From NCBI GenBank assembly GCA_018806915.1, contig JAGKQI010000104.1:1302001-1366000 (forward strand): 64,000 bases of DNA. Reading direction: 5' to 3'. The notes under the pieces were generated by a model. It was not told the origin of the DNA, searched no databases, and was given only the letters and a program-made list of their open reading frames with translations. Positions 9,710 to 21,546 of this stretch are shown here, piece after piece. The translations under genes were made by a program, and so were the position numbers. Position 1 is the stretch's first letter; each line of letters opens with the position of its first letter. The stretch comes from Phytophthora colocasiae (taxonomy: Eukaryota > Oomycota > Peronosporomycetes > Peronosporales > Peronosporaceae).

Positions 9710-12700
9710 ATGACTGCTGAACGCAGCCGCCGAGAGCTTGTAGAGGATCAGGATTCAGTGAAAGTCTGTGTGCGTATTCGCCCTCTCAGTTCCAAGGAGA
9801 AGCAGGAGCAGACCAAGAGTTGCATACGGATTGCTGCGTCTTTCGATGGTTTATCAAGCAACAGTTCAGTATCATCCCGAGGAGGAACTCCTGGGCGAAA
9901 TAGAGGCCCTCAACAGCTAATTGTCGGCAGGGATCGTGCATTCACTTTCGACAACGTTCTCGGAGTCAACAGCTCGCAACGTGTACGTTGTATTCTTCAA
10001 TCATTTAGGAAGAATGAGTGTCTGATTGTTCTTGTTTCAGGAAACGTACCGCTTGTGTGTTGCCCCACTTGTCCAGGGGTTTCTGGATGGATACAATGCA
10101 ACAGTGTTAGCTTATGGACAAACTGGAACGGGGAAGACGCACACAATGGCTGGATCTGGGTTCGACGCTCGAGGGAAAGAGAAGAATGTGGATCAACAGG
10201 GAATTATCCCAAGGGTAAGCAGATTTCCAACTTTAATGATCATATGAATGAATGCTATAACCTTGAATTTCCAGGTGATCAAAGCTATTTTCAAGAAATT
10301 GCAGCATGACGAAAGCGGCGATAACCAGCGTCGAAGTGAACACACTCTTCGGGTGGAGTATGTTGAAGTTTACAATGAAGAACTTCGAGATCTACTCCAC
10401 CCAGAAACGACGTCAAAGCAACTGGTGATTCGTGAAGACGCAGAAGGAAACATCATTATCGCTGGAGTAAAATCGGAGCCTGCCGACTCAAAGGAAGCCG
10501 TTTTCAGACATTTAGTTGTGGGAGGAGCCTCGCGTGTCACTGGAAGTACACTGATGAACGAGCATTCAAGTCGTTCTCATGCCATTTTCAGTCTACTACT
10601 GGAACAACGAGACCCCATTTCAGGGACTCGTCGGTTCTCCAAGTTCCATCTTGTAGATTTGGCCGGCTCAGAGAGAGCCAAACGCACTGGTGCTGTTGCA
10701 GGCCGCTTCAAAGAGTCTGTGAATATAAACCAGGGGCTGCTAGCGCTGGGAAACGTTATCAGTGCGCTGGGAGATGATAAGCGTCGAGTCGGAACTGCCG
10801 GGTTTGGTAGCACCACCGTCCACGTACCGTATCGTGACTCGAAGCTTACAAGATTACTTCAAGACAGTTTGGGTGGCAACGCTCGTACACTGATGATAGC
10901 GTGCGTAAGTCCAGCCAGTGTGAATTTTGAAGAAACTCTCAATACACTCAAGTACGCGAACCGAGCTAAAAACATCAAGAACAAACCAATCGTGAATGAT
11001 AGACTTGTAAGCGAGGAAGAGCGTCAGCGGAATGATGAAGAAATGTCTCGAATGAGGGCGGAGATCGCCAATTTACAGACGCAATTACTACAACAATCTA
11101 CAACACCACCGTCTCAAACCTCGTCTAGTTCGCCTTCGTCAATGGAGAAGGAGAAATATGAAGATCAAGAGCGAGAGTTGGCGGGTATAAGTCGAGAACT
11201 GCAACAAGCCACGAAGTGTATCAGTTTGTACAGCGATGCAGTGGAAAGTATCCGCTCGTACTCGATGGAAGCTGCGACACTGCTAGTGGCAATGGAACGA
11301 GATATTATCTCGTTAGGAAGACCAGTGCAGCAGAGACTCAACGAGATCGTCAAGCTGCTGAATGCATCCATTCAAACGGCGAATTGCAGTGTTATCGGAG
11401 CCAAAAAGCTGATCCCTTCCTCACGTCAAGAAAGAGACGTCGATTCTACGAGTCAGGATACTCTGCAACAGGAGGAAAGTATGATGGTAGTCCAGAAACT
11501 ACGCCAGGAACTTAAGGAAGCTAAAACCAACCTGGAGCGAGACGAACAGATCTTCGAGATGAAAAATGCCGACATCCAGAAACTACAGGCGCTGCTAGTT
11601 GAGGCAAAAGGGAAGAATGAGAAGCTGATTCAACGTGTACAAGAACTGGAGCGTGGTGGGCAGTTGTGGACAAATCTTGATGTTCGAAAGGAACAGGGAA
11701 GTACAAGCTCCAGTCAGACAAAATCTGTGTCCCCATGTAGTGGAAGCTCTCGAGTATCTTCAAGAGGGAAAACGGTATCATCATCACGTGGACTGTTCAG
11801 TCGTCGAGGTAGAAGCACACCTTACGATGGTGATGAAGACAAAGTTGTAATGGATAATGCGGACGAAGAAGTTCAAGTGGAGAGTTTGCCTTCAGCCCCT
11901 CGGAGGTCGAGAAGCGGTGCATTTGCTTTTTCACGCGGTGAAAGTAGCCGAAGTAGTCTGACATCGGGGTCTCGACTGAAAACGAGCGAAGCTATTGGGA
12001 AACTAGAGACCACGATCACAGCGTTGCAGGTGAAGCTCGAGGAGCTGCAGAAGAAGAATGTACGGTGAGATGCAGCTGTTGTTTGATGCTTTACCACAAG
12101 AGTAGCTTACTTACATGCCATTACTTTTATTACAGGAGGAGCTGCTGGATGCCCGGGAAGAATCTACCCGGCGCTGGGCGCTGGAACGGCAGAACTACGA
12201 GCGTCAACTTGGTGAAGCAGAACACTCGATCGAGGCGCTAAAACGCGATAATCAAGTTCTGGAAGACTCCGTTTTGAATGACAAGAGGAGTGAGGCGAAG
12301 CAGCTTTCCACCTCTTCAAGTTCTCGTATTGCCAAGGAAATGATGGAAAGCAAGGAGCAGTACCGACCTGCTTCTAACAAGTTAGAACGACCACCAACTG
12401 CGAGAAAATCTCAAGCCAAAGAGCCAATGAACAAGGAAGCAATGCTCTCTTTGTTTGAAAAAAGTGTCAAGCAGCTTATGGAGTATCAGACTGCGCGACG
12501 TGAAGTGGTTCATTTACTTAAAGAGAAGCAAGTGGCGGAACAGAGCAGAGACGAAGCTGCTCGACGTGTCAATGCCTTGGAAATGCAAAAGATGCGTCAA
12601 AGCTTGGGAGTACGCGAGAGTATCTCGGATTTATCCAAGTCTCTACTTGCCTTGGACGAGCGCATGCAAGCAGAGTCGAAATCTCTTGAGGAATTGGAAA

Positions 12701-13677
12701 GGCTGAAGAAATTACGGGGACGTGCCGAGAGGAAACTCCGTGCATTACGTAAGCAAGAAGAGAAGGCTGAGTTCTTGGACAGTGAGGCTCAACAAGAACT
12801 TCAGGATCTGGGGGAGCTCATCGTGGATTTAAATTCGCACATTGCGTTCCAAGATGCCGAGCTGCTATCTGCTCAAAATGACTTGATGGTCATCAAACAA
12901 CGGTCGGACAACTCTGACGCTAAATCTCCTCTTGATGGTTTAGCGAATGGAATTGTTCAACAGCTTGGCCTTGGAACTGTAGACTCTACTGCTGCAGTTT
13001 CTGTCGTGGGTAAATGTCTGGATGAAGTCTCACGTCTACGCATTCGGGTGAATGCAATGGGAGACGAAGTACTGGAATTACAAGGGCTCCTGAATGAAAG
13101 AGAATCAGCAATTGGTCAGTTGGAGAGCGGTTTAGCAGTGGCTCGTGACGAGTTTGACCGGCGTCTTGCAGCTCAAAAACAGGAAAGTGTTAAAGCTCTG
13201 GAACGGCTGAAGAAGATGCAACCGCGGGTTCTCGTGCCATCGAACAATGAGATAACGACAGCTACACACACGGACGAAGAGTGGCAGAAACTGATTGTCC
13301 GCTGCCAGAAGAAGGACGAGTACATTGCCGATTTGGAGAAGCACTTAGTGTTTTACAAGTCGAAAGCCAAGCAGATGCAAGCTCAATTGCAGCAGCTTAT
13401 CCGGTCGTCAAGTGAGCAGCAACAACGGGCTGATGACGGTGATGGAGAGCGAGAAAAGCATTTGCAACGGCGGATTCAACAGCTTGAAGATGCTAACGAC
13501 GCACTCATGAAGGACTTGGCTACTGCGAAAGTTTATCTTCGAGCCTCTCAAAGTCGAGGAAGCATCGCCAGGACCAGTAATGAACACACTGGAGTGAAAA
13601 CAGTTCGTATCTCCAGAAGTGAACTTCGTGAGCTGCCAGCCCCACCAGCTCCACCGTCCGATCTTGGCAAAGAGTAG
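9710..13677 (+). CDS. Kinesin-4-like motor protein, four exons
   Basis: Exons 9710-9982, 10041-10214, 10275-12059 and 12136-13677 give 1,257 residues; each junction keeps the frame with GT-AG introns of 58-76 bp. The N-terminal motor domain (about residues 15-370) has [11 protein letters not shown], the P-loop GQTGTGKT (117-124), switch I NEHSSRSH (244-251) and switch [10 protein letters not shown] (275-282), then [19 protein letters not shown]. Motor-first order and the [20 protein letters not shown] signature fit kinesin-4 (KIF4/KIF21/KIF27 type), a plus-end-directed microtubule motor acting on chromosome arms, spindle midzone or flagella. Long coiled coils fill residues 400-500 and 750-1,200, separated by a Ser/Arg-rich hinge. 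The start at 9710 is chosen because the residues upstream look non-coding. The exact subfamily is uncertain. Confidence 0.9.
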
Positions 13678-13754
13678 CAAAAAAGGCAACTTGTACGTCA
13701 CTTAAGTGAGGTAATGATAGTGACAATTCAATACTGTAACCATTGTGAGGAGGA

Positions 13755-14615
13755 ATGACCAGAACTACTGATGGTGTTGAGTCCTGCAGCCCGTTAGCCC
13801 CGACAGAACTGGAGCGTGAACATGTGCATAAGGTTTACGACCTCATTGCTCCCCATTTCAGCCATACTCGACACCATCCGTGGCCGCAGGTGACCGAATT
13901 CCTTGAAAAACTGGAACCGGGTGCACTGGTGGCTGATGTGGGCTGTGGCAATGGGAAATACCTGAGCGTGAACCCTTCGTTGTTCATGGTTGGGGCTGAT
14001 CGCAGTATCCCATTGATGCAAGCTGGAGCTCCAAGTGGCAGGTGTGTAGTATTTTCGAGGAATATTTTTTTTCTTTGATACTAATTTTTTGCTGTTGTTG
14101 TCTGTAGTAACTTGTTCGGGTGTGACGCGTTAAAAGTTCCTCTGCGGTCTGGTGTTTTCGATGCAGCTTTGTCAATTGCTGTACTACATCATATCTCAAC
14201 GGCAGAACGACGAGTGGCACTGATCAGGTATGTATTATTGTTTTTTGTGTGATGAGGTTCAACTAATATTTTTTTCATTAGTGAGCTGGCACGACTTGTT
14301 CGCGTTGGTGGAGAAATTTTGATCGTGGCGTGGGCATTTGAGCAAGATGAGCGGTCGAAGCGCAAGTTTGAACAGCAGGATGTTATGGTAGAGTGGAAAC
14401 TCCAGCAGAAATATGCGAAAGAGGATGAAAACGCCGCAAAGTCGCACGGAAAGGCAGATCAAGAGAAGCGGTGGGTGGTGTACGAGCGCTATTGTCATGT
14501 GTACCGTAAGGGCGAACTGGAAGATTTGGTGGGTCAAGTATCCGGCCTTAAAGTGGTTTCTGTCGATTACACTCGGTCGAACTGGTGCTTGCGACTGAAG
14601 CGCGTTGCGCCGTAA
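13755..14615 (+). CDS. TRM9/ALKBH8-type tRNA methyltransferase, three exons
   Basis: Exons 13755-14041, 14108-14227 and 14282-14615 give 246 residues with GT-AG introns of 66 and 54 bp. The SAM-binding motif I is [12 protein letters not shown] (59-70). [16 protein letters not shown] and [11 protein letters not shown] follow, and [15 protein letters not shown] lies near the end. This order matches TRM9 and the methyltransferase half of ALKBH8, which together with TRM112 complete mcm5U at the wobble position of certain tRNAs. The start follows the kinesin stop by 77 bp on the same strand, but there is no sign of co-transcription. Another class I methyltransferase is possible but the motif set is good. 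Confidence 0.85.
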
Positions 14616-14713
14616 GTCAAATGCAACACTTTATCTCCACTTTGATCGGCTGCAGTTTTATCTCAAATTAGGCTGACAAAGCAGAAGATAACACCCGTCC
14701 GCGACTTTCATAA

Positions 14714-16913
14714 ATGGAGTTGGAGGCCAACGAAGGCGATAACGTTGTACAAAGACTCGTTATCCTGAAAACTCTGGTATTCCCTGATAAGCAACTTGGA
14801 AGGCCGGAGGACTGCGGTGACAGTGATATTGATGAGGGTGGTGATACTTCGCGAGTACAGGAGAGCGCAATAGCTTATTCGAGGTTTCATCTCATGATGT
14901 TATAGTTTCGCTGCGAATGTTGACAAAATAATTGCTACTGTCTGTGCAGAGAATGCCTGTTATCTGAGAATTATACAGAGGGGTCATTAGCACTACGAAG
15001 TGTGTTAGCGATTTCAGATCCAACGACATCGGCCTACAAAATTGTGATTTTACATATTGCCCAACTTCTGAAAGCAGCACAACAGCAAGAAGCTAGTATC
15101 GAGTGTCTAACAGCAAGTCTCGCTATATATTGCCGCCAGGCCCAATGGTTCGTTGTAATTGACGCCAGCGTTTGTGATTTCAGGCTATATACCAAAATAT
15201 GCCGCCACCATTTTCACGCATAGATGGAATCTGCATGATCGTAAGTACATTAGCTTGTTTGGATTTCGTCTGCTAAGTGTTGCTTTCTGGGTGTTCTTAG
15301 GCTGTTGCGTATGAGAAGCTCGGGTTAATCAATATGGCTCGTATGTGGTGGAAAAAGTTGAATCGGTTCTCTTCTTTCAAGCGTCTGGAAAACTGCAACT
15401 CTCTCTTTTGGGAAGCAATTGGGAATCGTCTATTTGACAGGGATCTCTACTTGTTTGCTGCGGATTGTTACGACAAAACAATGGCAGAATCTCAGTTCGT
15501 GCCATCCAACCGTTTCCGATACTGCTACTTGACGTCCTTACTCGGGTTTGTTAGCCTTCAAGGGCCTATTGCTCATATGAACTGGTGCAAATCCGTCGCC
15601 TGGTCGCTAGCGCAGTGTTTCCGCCGCCGCAATGGAAGTTCGACACACTTACGTGCTTGCTATGGTGATCCTTACTTTTACCTTTTGCGTCAAGTGTATT
15701 ACACTTCGTTTCCAGCGATGTATCGCGTTGTTTTCGCTTGGGTGGATGCTCCTGCTACCCGGTTAGGAAGATGGTGGAGACAGCAATGGGCCAAGTTTCA
15801 CCCACTACCAAGTCCTGTTTCACCCAGTCCGCCACCCGCCTGTCCTAAACGTAAAGGGGATAGGAAATCAGCACATCCAGCTACACTCAGTCGAAAGTCT
15901 CACAAAACTGGACTTTGTGAAAAAATATCAGCAACGTCACGCACTTCTCCAACCTCAAAGCCGCATCATATCGACTGCAGTTCACGACGAAAACTATCAA
16001 CTAAACCGAGCAGAAGAGCAGAAAGAAAAATAGCTGGAGAACCACAGTCGAGAGGAGTTTCAAACAATGGACCCACGGAACAGAAACATCCGTTTCCAGG
16101 CCACAACGATACCATTGAGAAACGTTCAGAAGATGCCAAGAAGTCCAACGAAGTCGACAGTCACTCGCCTTCGAAACGAACGCCCGGTGTTGTCAAGTAA
16201 GTGGTTTTCTAGGTGGTGAACTTGCTAATTCAGAAGTTACGAAACGTTTGTTTGACAATAGGCGCCTTCGTGCTAGACGACCAAGTGCAGATCCAACAAC
16301 TATTGTGTCAAGTGATCCTGACCATACTCCTAGTGACACAGCGCAAACCATGACGGGATCGTCCAGTACGAGCTTGTTGGACGTGTATCCTATAGAGATA
16401 CGAGATACTGAGGCGTTTATTGCCTCTTGTGGTCGTGAACCTGGTTTTGCCGATCTGGACTTGGACGAACTAGGGAAATTTGCACGTTTGGCTCACTACC
16501 GAGCTCGAGTTCTTGCTGGAAAACATACGCCTGTGACTACCCTGGGTACCACCAAGGTCAAACCTCAATGGCTCCAAGAACTGGAGAAAGCGATTGCTCT
16601 AATTGAAACCCACCGGAAACGCAACGTCGCAAGCTGTAAAGTTGTGATCGAGAGTGATTCTGTTGCTCATTTATCCGAGGTACACACACGCCTGGTACTT
16701 CAGATCACGACGCTTTGCCAACAGTACACACGCGAATATGGCGAAACATTTTTCACTCGACGACTACGAGGAATCACTCGACGCCTTGTACAATGGAAAT
16801 TCTCACGTATCTCCGAGGTCGTCGCTGAACTTGATAATGCCAAGACTATTGCAACAGAAGAAGAGAAACAGAGGAACCTCGAGTTCTATCACGTCCACAG
16901 CAACTCTACATAA
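14714..16913 (+). CDS. Unknown multi-exon protein, possibly TPR-like at the N-terminus
   Basis: The most consistent model has exons 14714-14883, 14950-about 15140/15175, 15184-15240, 15301-16196 and 16262-16913. Introns one, three and four have clean GT-AG ends and keep the frame. The second junction does not: the acceptor before 15184 is good but no phase-0 GT donor of normal intron length is visible, so that exon end is uncertain. The first half has helical pairs with TPR-like character (IECLTASLAIY; AVAYEKLGLINMARMWWKK; LFAADCYDKTM). A basic Ser/Pro/Lys-rich linker follows, then a helical C-terminal segment from about 16,340. No family is recognised. It converges on the Tudor-like gene with 43 bp between stops. 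Confidence 0.55.
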
Positions 16914-16956
16914 AAAGATAACACGATTTGCTCCCGATACATTTGATTTAGTCTCG

Positions 16957-19221
16957 TCATGGCTGCCGGTTGGGTGCGGTAGATGTTCCACTTGTGACCT
17001 CCTTCTGGGCCTCACTGGTAGGTTCTGTACTGTAGTGGCCGTCACTACTCCGCGGTCCATGGTAACTGTGACCACTACTGGTACGACGATGCTGTTGGAG
17101 CGCTTGATGCTGCAGGTACGACTCATTTTGCCGTGGAGAGCGGCCGCGCAGATGTTCTGAATTAGAACTGCCACGACGGGGCTTGGAGATGCGATCAACG
17201 TCCATCATTGAGAATGCTGCGCTAGCACCAAGAGTATCCGTGGGGGACATAAAGCTGGCCGTCTCCCGCGAAGCTCGGGGTGCAGCAGACACACGGCTGT
17301 ATTCACTATTTCGTGCTCGAATGGTAGAGTATTGGGGATACGCGAGCCCGCTGGGCATCGGACTCGCTTGACCACCAGCCGGCGAACCCGAAGAGTCCCG
17401 GTAGTAACTCGTTGGTGTATTTAATGCTGCCACTCTGCCACCTTCGAGACCGCCATGATGGTTTCGAGCACTCAACCGATGGATATAACGCCCTTCAGCA
17501 CGAGTACGATTGCGAGCTTCAAGGTGACGGTCCGAAATGAACATATCACCTCGTTCACGCCAGCCAGGCGAGTTCCCAACGCGACGGGCATACTCAGCAG
17601 CCTCTGCACGTCCAGGTGGCGCTTCACCACTAGCCCAACGGGATGAAAACGGGTTGTCCAAGCTTGGATCGCGACTCGTAACGCGTCGATATCCTCTTAG
17701 GTCCGGAGGAGCTTGAATACGAGCCTCGCTCGTGGTCTCGCCGCCAATGAACCGGTCACCAGACATACGAATACGCCCACCCATTCCCTGTCCACGATAA
17801 GCAGCGAGTCGGTTTGCTGCTTCTGCTCGGCGATCCAGATCATCATGTCTATAGACAGCAGTGTCAGCAGCACGGCCACACATTGGGATACCCACTGCAT
17901 CGTAAGCTTCATCGCGAACCTGTCGTGTTCTCTTCCCATCGAACTGTTCGGCGCTTGGCGAGTCTGACGTTGTCCTCTTTCGTGAGGCATTTCCCGCACT
18001 TCCGGGGTTATTTCCAGTCTCCGCAGACGTGTTGGTATCAGCATCTCGAGGCAACAATGACAGGATGGCTGAGTGGACATTTGCTGGGAAGCATCCAGTA
18101 AGCAGCTCTTTATCCGAAGCAATATACCCCACGACATCCAACGCCGACAGGAAGATCTCTCCAGCTGGAGACACATAGCGCGTCTCGCCTCTTCCAGAGT
18201 TACTGGTCTGTACGCGCCATCCTTGTCGCACTAAGCTGGGTAGGGCATGGTTCTCGAACAAACTAATGACGAACTGCGCTTCCCGTTCACTCACTTGAAT
18301 CTTCACACGACGCGGCGCAGCGGTTGGTTGATGCTGCGTCGTTGGAGGTTGCGTCACGAATGTTCCAGCGCCAGGACTGGCCGGTGACGCACCTTCTTCA
18401 ATCTTCTTGAACAACAGCGAGATCGCCGGCGAAAGTTGCGCCGGGTTTGCGCGTTCAATCTCATCTTGGATCAAGATCTGCAAAGTACCATCGACCGTCA
18501 GATCCTCTGCGTCACCATCTGCGTACACCACAGTGTACAACGCTACTCTCTTGTCGAATTTCACCACTTGGCCTAAAAACCTGCCATGTCCTGCAAACGT
18601 TTTAGCCACACGGAGACCAATCAGGTCTTCTGCAAAGATCTCTCGACCATGAAACATGATACGGATCTCTTTGTGATCACTGGGGGATGGTGGAGCGGAC
18701 GGATCCTCCTCGTCCGGGTCGTCCTCTTCCTCGTTCATCTCCTCGTCAGGTATCAGCGGATTCCCTTCCTCTCTGACAGTTGCTCGACGGAAGCTATTAA
18801 TTTGACTTGCACCGATACTAGCATTAGCCTGTACTGACGTCTCCGTACTGGATGGAGCTGCAGTCGTTTTGTTATTACTATCTGGAGGTGAATTACTTCG
18901 TAGCTGTAGTAGCGCTGCACCCCCGGACGACAACGACGGCAGCCGTTGTAGTTTCTGCCTCTCAATCTTCTCTTTACTTGAGCCGGAACTGCCTTGTGAA
19001 CTGGCGCTGGACGGACGTGCAGGCTTCACGCGGATTTCCTCGTCCTGCGTACCGGAACTGCTGGGAGAGCCGTTGTTGGCCGCGTTCTGGTTCTGTGAGT
19101 CGCTGAGCCACGCGACGTCGCTCTTACGGCGGAGGCTGGTGGTCACGCAGTTGATGGGCGCAGACGAGAAGGTTGAGGACGTGGCGTCGGCGCTGGAAGC
19201 CGAGCCGGACGGAGACGGCAT
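16957..19221 (-). CDS. Nuclear-type protein with Tudor-like and MBD-like segments
   Basis: A single-exon protein of 754 residues. Residues 1-195 are low-complexity and acidic. Residues 198-250 (EDLIGLRVAKTFAGHGRFLGQVVKFD...YTVVYADGDAEDL) resemble the Tudor-like fold of plant PTM/DIR17-type proteins. Residues 304-380 include GWRVQTSNSGRGETRYVSPAGE and FLSALDVVGYIA, whose G-W-x-V...Y-x-x-P-x-G...S layout is like a methyl-CpG-binding or TAM domain. The remainder is Arg/Ser/Gly-rich with NLS-like KRTR runs and no fold. Together these suggest a chromatin reader, but the domain calls are by eye and moderate. A 16-base T run lies about 30 bp upstream of the start codon. Confidence 0.6.
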   Translation of the reverse strand: MPSPSGSASSADATSSTFSSAPINCVTTSLRRKSDVAWLSDSQNQNAANNGSPSSSGTQDEEIRVKPARPSSASSQGSSGSSKEKIERQKLQRLPSLSSGGAALLQLRSNSPPDSNNKTTAAPSSTETSVQANASIGASQINSFRRATVREEGNPLIPDEEMNEEEDDPDEEDPSAPPSPSDHKEIRIMFHGREIFAEDLIGLRVAKTFAGHGRFLGQVVKFDKRVALYTVVYADGDAEDLTVDGTLQILIQDEIERANPAQLSPAISLLFKKIEEGASPASPGAGTFVTQPPTTQHQPTAAPRRVKIQVSEREAQFVISLFENHALPSLVRQGWRVQTSNSGRGETRYVSPAGEIFLSALDVVGYIASDKELLTGCFPANVHSAILSLLPRDADTNTSAETGNNPGSAGNASRKRTTSDSPSAEQFDGKRTRQVRDEAYDAVGIPMCGRAADTAVYRHDDLDRRAEAANRLAAYRGQGMGGRIRMSGDRFIGGETTSEARIQAPPDLRGYRRVTSRDPSLDNPFSSRWASGEAPPGRAEAAEYARRVGNSPGWRERGDMFISDRHLEARNRTRAEGRYIHRLSARNHHGGLEGGRVAALNTPTSYYRDSSGSPAGGQASPMPSGLAYPQYSTIRARNSEYSRVSAAPRASRETASFMSPTDTLGASAAFSMMDVDRISKPRRGSSNSEHLRGRSPRQNESYLQHQALQQHRRTSSGHSYHGPRSSDGHYSTEPTSEAQKEVTSGTSTAPNRQP

Positions 19222-19481
19222 GGCGGACTCGTTGGATAATGAAAGCTTCCGTTTTTTTTTTTTTTTCAGTGCTGGATAGATATGAACTGGTGGACGTTTT
19301 TTTTAGGGACTGCGTTTATACTAGTTTTTGTAAGGACCTTATTTTAAATGAGGTAAAGATCGTGTGGGCGGAGAATTATATGACTGCAATCGCCTGCAAA
19401 GACTATTTCCAGTAACGTCTCGTACTGCTCACCTTCGCATCTGTCCACCAGCATGAGCTGCACACAAAACGCCCATTGGGT

Positions 19482-21411
19482 TTATGTCGTTATGAAACGT
19501 TGAAAAACGTCAAAGCAGACGATGACGAAGTGAGGCATCGAAAAGCGGTTAAAAACCCCAGTAGTTGTCTTCGGTATTGTCTTCGACGTCAATAACATCA
19601 TCCATGAATCATCCCCTTCGTCCGGCACGTTAAAACCAAGTAAAAAGTTGAAAAGCTCCTGAGGCACTCGATCGTCGCCGGTATCGTCGTGCAGCCTGTT
19701 TAAAATCTGATCGGGCATTAGTTGGTCGCTGGGGATGTCTTCGGTGTAATACTCATCCTCTTCCAATTTCCAAAACATATCTCGATCCTTGTCCTCGGGA
19801 CGCCAACTCATTGTGAACGTGTCCATCTTCGAGAACGAGTCGCCCGATACACCATTCAAAGAAGCGCTGGCCTCACTTCGAACTCCACTGCTTGCTCACC
19901 CTTGAGTGGTACGAGTTGCTGAGGAACACTTCAAACTTCTGGTTATTTCTTACCGATCCAAAGCCCTCCTCGCTGATTTCTGAGAGACAGCGCAACAGAT
20001 CCACAACCACCGAGTAGAACGTAGGTACGCCATAGTTGCCGTTTTCCTGGCCTCCAATCCGTAGATCCAGCATGCGCCAAGCACTGGTGTAATAGTTCAT
20101 TTCCAGAACTTGACTCATGTATTCAAAAATGCCATCCCCCGTGCACATGACAGCAGCGTTGCTCTCCAGCAAGTACAAATTCTTCAACTCCGCTAGATAA
20201 AGCAGTGACTCATCCGTAAACATCTCGACAGGGCGCACAGTCATGATCTCGAAATTGGAACAATCTCTGATGGCGAGCCTTTCAAGCAGTGGACAGTTCT
20301 CAGCCACTGACGCCAAAAAATTGTCGCCGTAAATGTCGATATCGACGTGCCGAACTGCCGAGTCGGTATATTTCTGCAGATCAACCTCAATAGTGAGATT
20401 TTTTAGGGCAGGGCAAGCTGCTGGCACGTTCTTGATGGCTGCGGTAGTTTTGTCACCACAGCCTCGATGATACTCTTTCCAGCTCCATAGCATGTTAGCA
20501 GTGATAGTCAGTTGTTCTAACTGTGGCTTGGTCGTCTCGCTAAAAGCGAAGAAGAATGGATCTGCAAACGGTACTGCTGTCCACTGAAACTCGCGCAGCT
20601 TCGTACAGGTCCTGTTAAACTCTACCCACGTATTCAGTGGCACCATCCACTTGTCCTCACAGCGAACCCCATCATAGCTGTGACAAGCCCGATCCGTTCC
20701 ATCTAGATACTCCACGTTAGGACAGAACTTCATCACATTGTCAAGGAACTCCGTACTGGAACGGTGTCTTTCAGCATCATTCCTCGTCGGTACAGTCAAC
20801 TGTTTCAGTCCTACACGATTTCCTTTCAAATATACTTGCTCCATCGTAGCATAGGGCGTCTTCAACACCGTCTCAATCTGCTCCCCCTGCATAACCTCCT
20901 TCAACTCTGGTTTACATGGCAGCACCAGACTCTCCAATTGAGCATCCCCCTCTGCTTTTAACAGCTCCGGCAAATGCATACTGAGCAAAGGAACCAGTTT
21001 CAAGTCCAGACGTCTCAGCCCTGGTATCTTGGCCAAGATAGCACTCCAGTCCACTTGGAGCTGCTCCGACACCTTGCCTCGCAGCAAGAGTCATCATCTC
21101 CATAGCTGTGTTTACTTTTGACACCATCCGCACGCGCAGATCACGCACAGCTGCGCCACGAGTCGAAACTTCTTGCACCTTAATGACATCATCTAGTGTA
21201 CCTTTTTTCAAGTGGATTTCCATGGTTTCCTGTTCATATTGGGTCATGAACTGCTTTACAGGCTGCAACCAGCTCTTAGAGACTAAAGCGACGTCTTCCA
21301 GGTACTCTTTCGGGTGGGAATGTGGCAAAGGGATGTTGCTTTGAGAGTAGCGAAACACTGCGAACTCCATCACGTGCGAGAAGACGGAGAGCGGCAGCGT
21401 AGGGATGACAT
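19482..21411 (-). pseudogene. Decayed F-box/LRR-like paralogue of the gene at 617-2470
   Basis: The same order of segments as the intact copy is found in three reading-frame pieces. The start region (ATG at 21409-21411) needs one extra base to enter the F-box-like frame (IPTLPLSVFSHVMEFAVF). A second frame break lies near 21,087 between VRMVSKVNTAMEMMTL and LRGKVSEQLQVDW. The main piece (21,087-19,873) has LPGLRRLDLK-like repeats matching the paralogue and ends in a stop where the paralogue continues. The acidic tail resumes in another frame at 19,859 after loss of about 35 codons. Three separate breaks make decay more likely than sequencing error. The break-free copy suggests tandem or segmental duplication. 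Confidence 0.75.
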
Positions 21412-21546
21412 GGCACTGCGACCTTGGAATGATACATAGTCCATCAACTTCAGGTGGGTTTTATTCGCGTTTCACCCATTTTTACACCGGTATAAATAGA
21501 AAGAACCCATTTTCAACCAGCTGACATACACTCACACGTCATCGCT

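Noticed and set aside
16803..18176. Antisense and alternate-frame open frames at the Tudor-like gene
   Set aside because: They overlap the main 754-residue frame and show no conserved features.
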